From the NCBI RefSeq assembly GCF_020164585.1, contig NZ_JAIQZF010000008.1:1-64000 (forward strand): a stretch of 64,000 bases of DNA. Direction: 5' to 3'. The notes below the pieces were generated by a model, which ran no database searches, had not been told where the DNA came from, and saw only the letters and a list, made by a program, of their open reading frames with translations. Source of the stretch: Psychroflexus curvus (GTDB lineage Bacteria > Bacteroidota > Bacteroidia > Flavobacteriales > Flavobacteriaceae). Both the position numbers and the translations under genes were made by a program. Position 1 is the first letter of the stretch. Every line of letters starts with the position of its first letter. Positions 24,745 to 33,186 of this stretch are shown piece by piece.

Positions 24745-25986
24745 ATGAAGTGTTTACTAGTTCAAATTGTTCTTTTGAGTTGTACACTACAACTCTATGC
24801 GCAGACACCCGGATGCACCGATGACCTGGCGACTAACTTTGATCCGAATGCAACTGTCAACGACGGGAGTTGTGATTATGCTTCAGCAAGTGTGAGTGTC
24901 ACAAATTCCTGGCTGTTACCTCAGGTTCTAAATGAAACCTCTGGTTTGATTCAGTGGAATACTAAAATCTGGACCCATAACGATGACACGGATATTAACC
25001 TCTACGAAATCAACAGCACTGACATCGATAATTATGCGACTTATCCCTTGGCGCAAACTGATAATGTAGACTGGGAGGAAATTTCACAAGATGATAATTA
25101 CCTGTACGTAGGCGATTTTGGAAATAATGCCAACGGAAATAGAACGGACTTAAAAATTCTAAGGGTCGATAAATCTTCTCTTTTAAATATTACTCCTAGC
25201 ATAGATACCATAGCGTTTTCCTATTCTACACAGACTGATTTTACTCCAAAAGGCGCAAATAATACAAATTATGACTGTGAAGCTTTTATAGTTTCAACAG
25301 ACAAAATTTACCTATTTACCAAAGAGTGGATCAGCAAGACGACGACGGTGTATTCATTACCCAAAACCCCGGGAAGCTACATTGCTGATCATGTTTCAGA
25401 CTACGATGTATCCGGCTTAATCACTGGCACTACCCATCTGGAAGACAAGCGACTTGTTGTCCTTTCAGGCTATTCCAGCACACTTGAGCCTTTTGTTTTT
25501 TTGCTGTATGATTTTCAGAATGCTGACTATTTTAAAGGGAATAAACGAAAAATCACACTCGACCTTCCTTTTCATCAGGTTGAAGGGATTACTACTACAA
25601 ATGGACTTGATTACTTTGTTTCTAATGAGCGCTTTAGCCAATCGGGTATAACTACTGAAGCTCAACTCCATGACGTGGACCTGTCTAGCTTCCTGGGGGA
25701 TTATTTGGAAACCCTTTCATCAGACTTTCCAGGTTCAGAAAACTCAGAGAGTATCCGTCTTTATCCAAACCCTGGTAGTGAGGTGATAAATGTAAAGTTG
25801 AATACGTCCCATTTAGATCATCTGAGACTGGTGATTTATAATCATCGCGGTCAAAAAATAACTGATTATAGTGTCACTTCAGATTCATTTCAAATTGATG
25901 TCAGTGCGTATAATGCTGGGATTTACTATTATAGCATGACAGGAAAAACAAAATCAGTTTTCAATGGAAAGTTTTTGGTGAACTAG
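24745..25986 (+). CDS. secreted protein with T9SS C-terminal sorting domain
   Basis: This 413-residue protein starts at MKCLLVQIVLLSCTLQLYAQ (signal peptide); an upstream in-frame ATG at 24721 would add eight residues and weaken it. Residues after the signal read GCTDDLATNFDPNATVNDGS, a short Cys-containing repeat frequent in Bacteroidetes secreted proteins. The middle has beta-propeller-like strands (YLYVGDFGNNANGNRTDLKI). The C-terminal domain, SIRLYPNPGSEVINVKL to NGKFLVN, is the type A sorting signal for type IX secretion, so it should be exported and attached to the surface or released. Enzymatic role unknown. Confidence 0.85.
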   Translation: MKCLLVQIVLLSCTLQLYAQTPGCTDDLATNFDPNATVNDGSCDYASASVSVTNSWLLPQVLNETSGLIQWNTKIWTHNDDTDINLYEINSTDIDNYATYPLAQTDNVDWEEISQDDNYLYVGDFGNNANGNRTDLKILRVDKSSLLNITPSIDTIAFSYSTQTDFTPKGANNTNYDCEAFIVSTDKIYLFTKEWISKTTTVYSLPKTPGSYIADHVSDYDVSGLITGTTHLEDKRLVVLSGYSSTLEPFVFLLYDFQNADYFKGNKRKITLDLPFHQVEGITTTNGLDYFVSNERFSQSGITTEAQLHDVDLSSFLGDYLETLSSDFPGSENSESIRLYPNPGSEVINVKLNTSHLDHLRLVIYNHRGQKITDYSVTSDSFQIDVSAYNAGIYYYSMTGKTKSVFNGKFLVN

Positions 25987-26207
25987 AAGTGACTTTTGCC
26001 TGTTGGTTTTTTTATCAGGGCATTTTTAATTTCATTGAATGAGCTTTTTTCCTCAATTAGATTCGAATTTAGGTGGTTGGCTTACTGCAATTGTTAGTAG
26101 AACTAATTCCAGTAGCAAAGCGTTTTGATATGAAGTCGTGTAATATCCCGGTGCTCTGACTTAAATAGAGAGTTCATTCCCACTATTTTTCGGAATACCT
26201 TTGGGTT

Positions 26208-26918
26208 TCATTTTTTTGATTTTTTCTTCCATTTTCTAATGGTAGAGGAACTGGTATACCAGAGTAAAAAACCACTTAAGACCGTAATTAAGCCAAGAAG
26301 AGAAAACACCCTTAAAACCAGTGTATTAAAATCATCCCTTCCCTGATAATCCATAGTATGCGTCATCCATAGAAAATCAAACCAGCGCCAGTCCCTGTGC
26401 CTCAAAGTTTGGAAAGCACCTTCTTTAACGGATACATAGGCTTTAATATTTTCAGGAGTCTGGTATGATAATACATAAGCAGGCAGGGGTCTGCCTCTGT
26501 ATTCGCTGTGGCTCCCTACCTGTTCAATTCGCTTGATGTGTTCCAGTTCCAGACGTTCTAACATGTAGCGTTGTGCAATTTGCAAAGCCTCTTCTTCTGA
26601 AATTTCTTTTTTAAGGTTTCCTGTTTCTGCATTAAAAAGTTGAGCTTCATTGACCCAATAGTAAGGTATTCCTGCAATTTCTCTAAGTTCTAAAGCTGAG
26701 ATAGCTTTTTCTGTGTTAAGCTCAGAGGGACTAATCAGGTTTTCAAAGGCAGATTGTACAACAGATTCTTTTTTAAAATGATCCCCGTGAATCTCATCAA
26801 TGTCAGTCCAGCTGAAATACATTCCGCTTATAGTCCACATCAAAAATTGTATGCCAAGGAAAATTCCCAGATACCTATGTGCTTTCCTTATTTTTAAAGC
26901 TGTTTTTCTTTTAACCAT
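26208..26918 (-). CDS. PepSY-associated membrane protein
   Basis: This 236-residue protein has membrane helices near both ends (YLGIFLGIQFLMWTISGMYF and VFSLLGLITVLSGFLLWYTS) and a middle region with a PepSY-like module (EEALQIAQRYMLERLELEHI). The final helix is followed by a basic tail. Family members are linked to iron or copper metabolism or reductase systems. It lies 7 bp downstream of the DUF2911 gene and so is probably co-transcribed. Confidence 0.75.
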   Translation of the reverse strand: MVKRKTALKIRKAHRYLGIFLGIQFLMWTISGMYFSWTDIDEIHGDHFKKESVVQSAFENLISPSELNTEKAISALELREIAGIPYYWVNEAQLFNAETGNLKKEISEEEALQIAQRYMLERLELEHIKRIEQVGSHSEYRGRPLPAYVLSYQTPENIKAYVSVKEGAFQTLRHRDWRWFDFLWMTHTMDYQGRDDFNTLVLRVFSLLGLITVLSGFLLWYTSSSTIRKWKKKSKK

Positions 26919-26925
26919 TTCAGTC

Positions 26926-27507
26926 TTAGATTACTTTGAAGGGAATCCGAATGCTTAGGTTGTCCCAGGACATACTTAACACCCCGATATCTTCACCTGT
27001 TTTGTTAATCGTATAGGTGAGATGCTCCGTTAGGCTATCATTTTCTAATGGTTTTGCTTTTACGCGCAATACATCTTCGTCTTTGTTATACTCATCTTTT
27101 CCATGTTGATTCCAGCGAGTATTGAAAATAAGCGTCCATTCTTCCTCCTGAGATGGAATAACAAAAAAGCCATATTTCCCTGCTTCTAATAACTTTCCTT
27201 CAATTTCCAAATCTTTATCAGTTTCTATCCAGGTGGCATTATGGGCACCAGCCTGCCAAGCTTCATCATAGGCTAGCAGACCTCCAAAAATCATTCTATT
27301 TCTTACGCCGGGAGATGAATAATCTATATGAATATGCGCCCCATCAATTAGTGCCATTTCTGAAGTGTGTGGGCTCAGTGTTTTTTTAACCTCACTATTA
27401 GAAACTTTTTCGTGATGGTCATGATCCGAAGAATTATCGTTTTGATGATCTTGCTTACAGGATATACTGATTAAAACACTACAAATAACCAATGCCATTT
27501 TTTTCAT
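26926..27507 (-). CDS. DUF2911-family lipoprotein
   Basis: This 193-residue lipoprotein (LVICSVLISISC) has a His/Asp-rich stretch after the lipobox (DHDHHEK) and the DUF2911 core: SPGVRNRMIFGGLLAYDEAW, WIETDKDLEIEGKLLEAGKY and WTLIFNTRWNQHG. The His-rich tract could bind metal, which would fit the PepSY neighbour downstream. Biochemical role of DUF2911 is unknown. Confidence 0.85.
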   Translation of the reverse strand: MKKMALVICSVLISISCKQDHQNDNSSDHDHHEKVSNSEVKKTLSPHTSEMALIDGAHIHIDYSSPGVRNRMIFGGLLAYDEAWQAGAHNATWIETDKDLEIEGKLLEAGKYGFFVIPSQEEEWTLIFNTRWNQHGKDEYNKDEDVLRVKAKPLENDSLTEHLTYTINKTGEDIGVLSMSWDNLSIRIPFKVI

Positions 27508-27573
27508 AGGTACTTAAAATTAGGTCTGATTTGAAGCTCTAAAAGTAAGCTTAAGGGGATTAAGAAAAAAATA

Positions 27574-28038
27574 TCAAACCTTCTTATTCAAGCGTTTTGC
27601 TAATCTGTTGATGATCAGCAATAACAATGTAGCACTAATGGAAAGCACGTATTGTTCCAAAGCAACGGCTATACCGATACCTGCCGAGAAAAGGACGGTA
27701 GCGGCAGTAGTCAGATAATACACCTTACTTTCTTCGTCGCCTTTTCCTTTTAAAATAGTTCCGGCACCAATAAAACTAATTCCCAAAATGATGGCCTCAA
27801 TAATCCTTGTGGGGTCTGGCTGTATCACATCTTGCAGTCCGTTTTCTATATAGCTTTCAACAAGTACTTTACCCAGAGATAAAATTAAAGCCGAAGAACC
27901 TCCAACTATCATATTGGTTCTAAATCCTGCAGGTTTATCTTTTACTTCTCTTTCCAGTCCAATAAACCCAGTTAGTACCGCTGCGATGACCACATTCATT
28001 AATATGAGTAACTCTCCAGTCCAGTTGATGTCAGGCAT
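27574..28038 (-). CDS. MgtC/SapB-family membrane protein
   Basis: This 154-residue protein has four or more membrane helices with GFIGLEREVKDKPAGFRTNM near residue 22, the family R-E-x3-P-A-G-x-R-T motif, and GISFIGAGTILKGKGDE. The size equals the N-terminal MgtC domain without the C-terminal soluble part. MgtC relatives influence ATP synthase, phosphate and magnesium homeostasis. It is a separate unit from the PepSY pair (66 bp away). Confidence 0.88.
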   Translation of the reverse strand: MPDINWTGELLILMNVVIAAVLTGFIGLEREVKDKPAGFRTNMIVGGSSALILSLGKVLVESYIENGLQDVIQPDPTRIIEAIILGISFIGAGTILKGKGDEESKVYYLTTAATVLFSAGIGIAVALEQYVLSISATLLLLIINRLAKRLNKKV

Positions 28039-28225
28039 AAAAAAAGGTTTTAGTTTAACGATCAGGATTCAGATAAAAAATAATTTGAATGTTAGGTTGG
28101 TTCGAATATAAGGTTTACAGATTAATTTTATGTCTTTAAAGAAGTGCAAGCCATCAAAAAGCTTGTTTATTTAACCCAACCATTAATACGTTTAACTAGT
28201 TAAAAAGCTGAAGGATGGATTTTAA

Positions 28226-28762
28226 TCAGGTGTATTCCGGAACCCTTCCTACTATCCCCTTGTAAAATTCCTGTAAGTCCTGCAAATCCTTTTCATATTG
28301 ACCTGTAGTGTAAAAGGGTTTTGAAATCTTGACCGTTTTGGTGGAGTAATCAAAGGCTACAGAGGTGATAGGGACTTCTGCTTGATGGGCGATATAGTAA
28401 AATCCGCTTTTCCACTGGTCTACTTTTTTCCTGGTCCCTTCCGGAGCAATAGCCAGACGAAATTCATTTTTGGAGTTGAATAGCTCAACGATTTGTTCCA
28501 CCTTGTTTTGTCTGGAAGTCCGTTCGATGGGTTCACCGCCCATCCATTTGAAATACCAGCCGAAAGGAGAGTCGAAGAGTTCCTTTTTGGCGACATAGTG
28601 AATAGGGACGTTGATAATTTTTCTGGCTAAAGCCCCAACATAGAAATCGTACCAGCTGGTATGTGGCGAGACAGTAATAACTGTCTTTCGGACTTTTTTG
28701 TCAAACTCACCCTCAATAGACCAGCCTAAGTGCGAATAAAATATGTATTTAGCTAAATGCAT
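28226..28762 (-). CDS. 1-acylglycerol-3-phosphate acyltransferase-like protein
   Basis: This 178-residue acyltransferase has motif I HTSWYD (HxxxxD), motif II-like GGEPIERTSRQ and motif III APEGTRKKVDQWKSGFYYIA (EGTR). It lacks an obvious N-terminal membrane helix. The small size and PEGTRKK sequence match a family seen in Bacteroidetes and Proteobacteria. It probably esterifies lysophosphatidic acid or a related lysolipid at the inner membrane. Confidence 0.85.
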   Translation of the reverse strand: MHLAKYIFYSHLGWSIEGEFDKKVRKTVITVSPHTSWYDFYVGALARKIINVPIHYVAKKELFDSPFGWYFKWMGGEPIERTSRQNKVEQIVELFNSKNEFRLAIAPEGTRKKVDQWKSGFYYIAHQAEVPITSVAFDYSTKTVKISKPFYTTGQYEKDLQDLQEFYKGIVGRVPEYT

Positions 28763-29005
28763 TATTTAATTTAAACTGCCAAGATAAATCATTGTCTATA
28801 AAATTTAAATGTATTTTTATTCTGAATAGATTAGGGGACAAAACTCGAACATGGGTTTTTATTTAAACTGGAATTTTGAACTGCCGTAGAAAGAGTTTCA
28901 GGACTTATTTATAAAAGCCTGGAAGGAGTTCCGCGGTAGAGTAGGATTTGCTAGTGTTAGAAGTGTTAAACCATTCATTGTAAAAGGTTGAGGCGATTTC
29001 AAATG

Positions 29006-29470
29006 TCAATAGTCAAGAGCTATTGATAGTTGCAGATCTCCTCCATCGTACAAAAATTTAGCTTCAGAAAAGGAAGGTGCACTCATATTGACTTCAGCAC
29101 CACTGGAGAACCCATAGCCTTCTGTCGGTATCCCGAACAGGTTGGAGTCAAGTTCACCGTTCATGTTTTCATCATGAATTACGGCAATAGCATAAGTTCC
29201 AGGTTTGATATCTGAAAACTCAAAACTTGCATCTTTTCCCGTTATCTGGGTGATCATGATTTTAGACCCGGATTTCATGAATTTATCTGGATAGCCTTCT
29301 CCAGATTCAAATATTGCACAGGCGATAACTCCTGTACTATTAGATATATTTTGAATTTTTACACTAATCGATGAACATTCTGTTTGAGCAAATCCGGTTG
29401 ACGACACCCCTCCTAAAATTAATACCAGTCCAAAGAATAGCTTTGACAAATTAAAAAGAATGGGGTACAT
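29006..29470 (-). CDS. DUF2141-family secreted protein
   Basis: This 154-residue exported protein is taken to start at MYPILFNLSKLFFGLVLILG, which gives a clean signal peptide ending STGFAQ; an in-frame start 51 bases upstream adds an odd basic leader. The DUF2141 core shows SVKIQNISNSTGVIACAIFE, PGTYAIAVIHDENMNGELD and FGIPTEGYGFS. It is a small beta-sandwich of unknown function. Confidence 0.85.
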   Translation of the reverse strand: MYPILFNLSKLFFGLVLILGGVSSTGFAQTECSSISVKIQNISNSTGVIACAIFESGEGYPDKFMKSGSKIMITQITGKDASFEFSDIKPGTYAIAVIHDENMNGELDSNLFGIPTEGYGFSSGAEVNMSAPSFSEAKFLYDGGDLQLSIALDY

Positions 29471-29766
29471 TTTTGACTTTTCGGGTTTTTGAAGAAAAAT
29501 AGAAAGAAGAGGAGTCCGCATTTTTATAAATTTTATACATAAATTTATTGTTTTTTTTCATAAAACGCTAGAAATTAGGAAGAAATAATGCCTTAGTTGA
29601 AATTACGTTTATTTATAATATTAATTTTTTAAGTAGCTTAGCCAACTGAGGGCTCATATCGTAATTATGCTCAGTTAAGCGTATATAATTAGAGGACTAA
29701 GGGTTCTCACCTTCTGTGAAAATATTCTGTTGAACTAAACACTATTAATAATCAAATAGAATTAGT

Positions 29767-30195
29767 ATGATTCCAAAAAACCACCAGTACTGGATGCGTA
29801 AAGCCATAGAACAGGCAAAACTAGGCGGTACGCCTTTTGGAGCAGTGATTGTCAATAAAGAACAGCAGTCTGTAGAAGCTTATAACACCACAAAACAAGA
29901 CGGGCCAGTGGCGCATGCCGAAATCAATGCTATTCAACAACTGAAATGTTTAGATTTTACCGACTCAAAATCCCTGACGCTTTTCTCAACCGTGGAACCC
30001 TGTCCTATGTGTATGAGTGCTGCAGTTTGGGCGGGAATTGGCAAAGTGGTTTATGGCGCTTCTATTGCAGATGCTTCATTATTTGGAAGCCAAATCAACA
30101 TATCCTGTGAGGAAGTTGCTCAAAAGTCATGGTATAGCATCGCTTTGGTGCCTGGCGTAGAAAGGGAAAAGTGCCTTGAACTTTTCGATAAGTGA
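29767..30195 (+). CDS. nucleoside deaminase (guanine deaminase/TadA-like)
   Basis: This 142-residue cytidine-deaminase-fold protein has zinc ligands and catalytic Glu in GPVAHAEINAIQ (HAE) and TVEPCPMCMSAAVWAG (PCxxC). The length and ADASLFGSQINISCEEVAQ tail resemble bacterial guanine deaminases more than tRNA adenosine deaminase TadA, but the substrate is uncertain. Confidence 0.85.
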   Translation: MIPKNHQYWMRKAIEQAKLGGTPFGAVIVNKEQQSVEAYNTTKQDGPVAHAEINAIQQLKCLDFTDSKSLTLFSTVEPCPMCMSAAVWAGIGKVVYGASIADASLFGSQINISCEEVAQKSWYSIALVPGVEREKCLELFDK

Positions 30196-30358
30196 AACAA
30201 ATTCAGGACTAATTATAATACACGATGTCTTCTAAAGTTTCATTTTACTGAGTCAAGGTGATCATTTCATAGGGCCAGTTGCTTTTGCTCCTGAACCATT
30301 GCCGAATTTAAAAACAACAGGCTTATCACTAAAAACATTAAATCTTTCACGGTAAATT

Positions 30359-30784
30359 TTAATTCGTTTTGGTCCAGTTCTGAATAACTTCTACCTCATT
30401 TTCGGTGAAGCTAAAGGTCAGGTTCTCGCCTGAATCATCCACTGAGTAGTCATAAATGATCAGGTCGTCATCAAAATTGTCGAATGTGATAAGGCCGTCG
30501 CTGAGGTTAACCGTAAATTCACCATTATAAGTTAAACCTTGATCATCTGTGAACGTGTAGCTGCCCGTGTAATCATCGGGATCAGAATCGGTATAAAATT
30601 CCAGGAATCTACAGCATTTGGGCAACATGTCGGAAATGCCATCCCGGGTTTCATCTGCTATTTCCCAGCTACCCATCAAACCGGTTTCATTTAGGTTATC
30701 GTTTTCAAGGTTTTCCATTTCGTCTTCATCACATTGGAAAGCCATCAAAAAAGGCAATAGGAGAAGGAACTTTAAATTTTTCAT
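30359..30784 (-). CDS. small lipocalin-like exported protein
   Basis: This 141-residue protein has an N-terminal leader LKFLLLLPFLMAFQC, with Cys placed as in a lipobox, then an acidic linker and a small beta-rich domain: GSWEIADETRDG, YTFTDDQGLTYNGEFTVN and LTFSFTENEVEVIQNWTK. The GxWxxxxx start and alternating strands resemble lipocalin-like domains of Bacteroidetes. No partner gene. Confidence 0.6.
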   Translation of the reverse strand: MKNLKFLLLLPFLMAFQCDEDEMENLENDNLNETGLMGSWEIADETRDGISDMLPKCCRFLEFYTDSDPDDYTGSYTFTDDQGLTYNGEFTVNLSDGLITFDNFDDDLIIYDYSVDDSGENLTFSFTENEVEVIQNWTKTN

Positions 30785-30998
30785 AAATTCACTTTTGGCG
30801 TAAATATAGTTTTAAAAAAATATAGTCATTTAAATACTAAGTTTTTAAATGGTTAATTTACGGTAAATAATGAATGCTGCGACTTGATTTAATAGAGCCT
30901 TTTTTATTGCTCTTTTTTAACGATTTATAACTTAAGATTTTGGCAGGACAGTCGAATAATTTTTAAATTTATACTAACTTTTCAGAAAATTAATATCC

Positions 30999-31298
30999 AT
31001 GAAGACACTTGTTTATGCAGCCCTTGCATTATGTTTTATAACTTGCAGTACACAAAACAATGATTTTAATACGTCACCTATGTCAGAGTACAAAGGGCTT
31101 TTGCAGGCGCAGGGGATCACCAGCTATCAATATGGTACGCATACGCTTCAAACCAAAGATTCGCTTTATGCTTTAAAGAGTGAAAGGATAAACTTAGATA
31201 ACTATATAGGAAAGACAATCACTTTAACTGCAGAACCCATAGAGGGGTACCCCGTGGATGGAGGGCCAGGTTATTTGAATGTTATAGGGGTTAAATAA
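30999..31298 (+). CDS. small lipoprotein of unknown function
   Basis: This 99-residue protein starts with MKTLVYAALALCFITC, a lipobox, and has a short beta-rich domain (SYQYGTHTLQTKDSLYALKS, NYIGKTITLTAEPIEGYPV) recalling OB-fold-like small lipoproteins. A palindromic repeat begins 13 bp after its stop codon. No family was recognised. Confidence 0.7.
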   Translation: MKTLVYAALALCFITCSTQNNDFNTSPMSEYKGLLQAQGITSYQYGTHTLQTKDSLYALKSERINLDNYIGKTITLTAEPIEGYPVDGGPGYLNVIGVK

Positions 31299-31310
31299 AA
31301 TAGAAGCTAT

Positions 31311-31409
31311 CGCGCGATACAATCGCGCGTAAACTCGTCTAGACTTGTGGTTTGAAACCACCGAAATGGTAAAATAAAAAAGCAGCTGACCCGCGATACA
31401 ATCGCGCGT
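31311..31409. repeat. CGCGCGATACAATCGCGCG palindromic repeat, two copies
   Basis: Copies at 31311-31329 and 31391-31409 (the second with CCGCG at its left end). Each can fold with stem CGCGCGAT / ATCGCGCG and loop ACA. Both lie between the small lipoprotein gene and the bidirectional terminator. Three related copies lie at 33073-33186. Confidence 0.8.
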
Positions 31410-31464
31410 CAGCTCCTTATAACCTGTGTAGTCAAAAATTAGACAGCTCCTTACAGATGTAAAA

Positions 31465-31497
31465 TAAAAAAGAGCCGATAAAATCGGCTCTTTTTTT
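31465..31497. terminator. bidirectional rho-independent terminator
   Basis: AGAGCCGAT-AAA-ATCGGCTCT with AAAAAA before and TTTTTTT after forms a perfect hairpin with U tracts on both strands. It ends the subtilase gene on the minus strand and the small lipoprotein gene on the plus strand. Confidence 0.9.
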
Positions 31498-31514
31498 ATC
31501 TAAAAAAAATTGAT

Positions 31515-32804
31515 TTAGTGTGTGATAATAGCATCAGGAGTGCCATCGGGATCACCATTAACTGTACCGCTTGTACTTGCAGCACCTAATAGTAATATAC
31601 CGGCAGCATGTGGCGTTGCCATGGATGTCCCACTGATCGTATTGTAAGCACCATCTTTCCAGGTAGATTTTACTGAAACACCTGGCGCACAGAAATCAAC
31701 TGGTGGATTTCCAAAGTTTGAAAAACTTGCCCAGTTGTCTCCTTCGCTCATCGCGGAAATCGTATAGATATTAGCTCCATTCACACGGGCAGGGGATACA
31801 TTATTAGCATCCTGTGCCTCGTTTCCTGCAGCTAACATGAAGTTAATCCCTTGCTGTGCAGCTGCTTTAATAGCATCTTCAAGAGCTACAGAGACCGGCC
31901 CACCCAGACTCATGTTGGCAACATCGCCAGCAGTTCCATTAGCGGCCACGTGATCTACTCCAGCAATAACACCAGAATAAGACCCTGATCCGTTTGAATC
32001 TAAGACTTTAACAGGAACAACAGTTGCACCTGGAGCAACACCAATAACGCCTATAGAGTTATTTAAAGCCGCAATAGTTCCAGCGACATGTGAGCCGTGT
32101 CCGTTTCCATCATCTGTAGATTTTCCATCTCTGCCTTTTGTGAAAGCATTAAATCCACGAGTGGCATCTACATTTAAATCTGGGTGATCTAAATCGATAC
32201 CAGAATCTAAAATCCAAGCCACATTAGTTCCAGTATAACTGGCTGCGCCATTGACACGTGTAATTCCCCAAGGCGTTTCCTGAGAAGACGTATCGCCTCC
32301 ACCATCATCTACTGGATCAGTTGGTTCGGCTGGATCGCAAGGTCCTCCATTTGGAGTACCACAAGGTGGAGCAAACTGAACAATACGATCTTGTTCAACA
32401 TAACTTACTCGCTTGTCTTTTCTTAAAAACTCTACTTGAGTTTCAGATAATTTTAAGGTAGCTCCGGAAATAGACTTGGAATAAACATTTAAAGCCTCTA
32501 AGCTTGTAGATGTTTTACTTTCAGAACTATTGTTCTCAGAAAGTATCGATTGCAGGACATCTAAAACATTTTCGCGAGCACCTGCGTTGGTTTTGGAAGC
32601 AGTTCCTTTTGCAACATCATCATTAAGAACAACGATGTATTGCCCTGGAATAAGTTGTGAGTCTCCTACAGTATTTGCAGAGTCAAAACTGTCTGATTCC
32701 TCAATGTTTTGAAGGCTATCAGAATCTACCTCTTCAGAACAGGAAAACAGTGTTAATGCAAAGGTTGCTATTAGCAAAAATTTAAAATTAAAATAATTTT
32801 TCAT
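31515..32804 (-). CDS. S8-family subtilisin-like serine protease (lipoprotein)
   Basis: This 429-residue protease has a lipobox in FALTLFSC, an inhibitor I9 propeptide (PGQYIVVLNDDVAKGT near residue 53 to SYVEQDRIVQF) and a Pro/Asp-rich linker. The catalytic domain has Asp in AWILDSGIDLDHPDLN, His in GNGHGSHVAGTIAALN and Ser in GTSMATPHAAGILL. It ends soon after the catalytic Ser helix, close to the compact subtilase length. It should be exported, self-process and act outside the cell or on the surface. Confidence 0.92.
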   Translation of the reverse strand: MKNYFNFKFLLIATFALTLFSCSEEVDSDSLQNIEESDSFDSANTVGDSQLIPGQYIVVLNDDVAKGTASKTNAGARENVLDVLQSILSENNSSESKTSTSLEALNVYSKSISGATLKLSETQVEFLRKDKRVSYVEQDRIVQFAPPCGTPNGGPCDPAEPTDPVDDGGGDTSSQETPWGITRVNGAASYTGTNVAWILDSGIDLDHPDLNVDATRGFNAFTKGRDGKSTDDGNGHGSHVAGTIAALNNSIGVIGVAPGATVVPVKVLDSNGSGSYSGVIAGVDHVAANGTAGDVANMSLGGPVSVALEDAIKAAAQQGINFMLAAGNEAQDANNVSPARVNGANIYTISAMSEGDNWASFSNFGNPPVDFCAPGVSVKSTWKDGAYNTISGTSMATPHAAGILLLGAASTSGTVNGDPDGTPDAIITH

Positions 32805-33174
32805 AGAATATATTTAAGTTAGTATTATGATAAAATTAACAATTTATTAATTTTGACCAAATTAATCATAAGTTCATTTTCAATATGATTTTTGCAGATT
32901 CATTTATTGGAATGAGATATATCTGATTTGCAAATAATTAGGGGCTTAGTCGTAAAAATGTTAAAATTTAGAAGTTCTAAAACCTATTTTATCAAAACCT
33001 TGCTTAGAAGAAAATTCTAAGGCGAAAATGGATTTTCAAGAATTTAAAACTAGGTCTGGCATCACGTACCGTCGCGCGATACAATAGTGCATGAACGTCA
33101 TTTATTCTTTTAAGCCTACGCGCGATACAATCGCGCGTGAACGCCTTAAGCAAAGGTTTAAGCTGTTGCGCGAT
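32805..33174. other. 370-bp intergenic region with palindromic repeats
   Basis: No gene was seen. The left part should hold the subtilase promoter on the minus strand; the right part holds three copies of the CGCGCGAT palindrome. Confidence 0.5.
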
Positions 33175-33186
33175 TCAATCGCGCGC
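33073..33186. repeat. CGCGCGAT palindromic repeat, three copies
   Basis: Copies at 33073-33090 (degenerate, AATAGTGC on the right), 33119-33137 (perfect) and 33168-33186 (ATTCAAT centre). After the first two comes TGAACG. The last copy overlaps the 3' end of the metalloprotease gene and supplies its stop codon. Confidence 0.8.
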
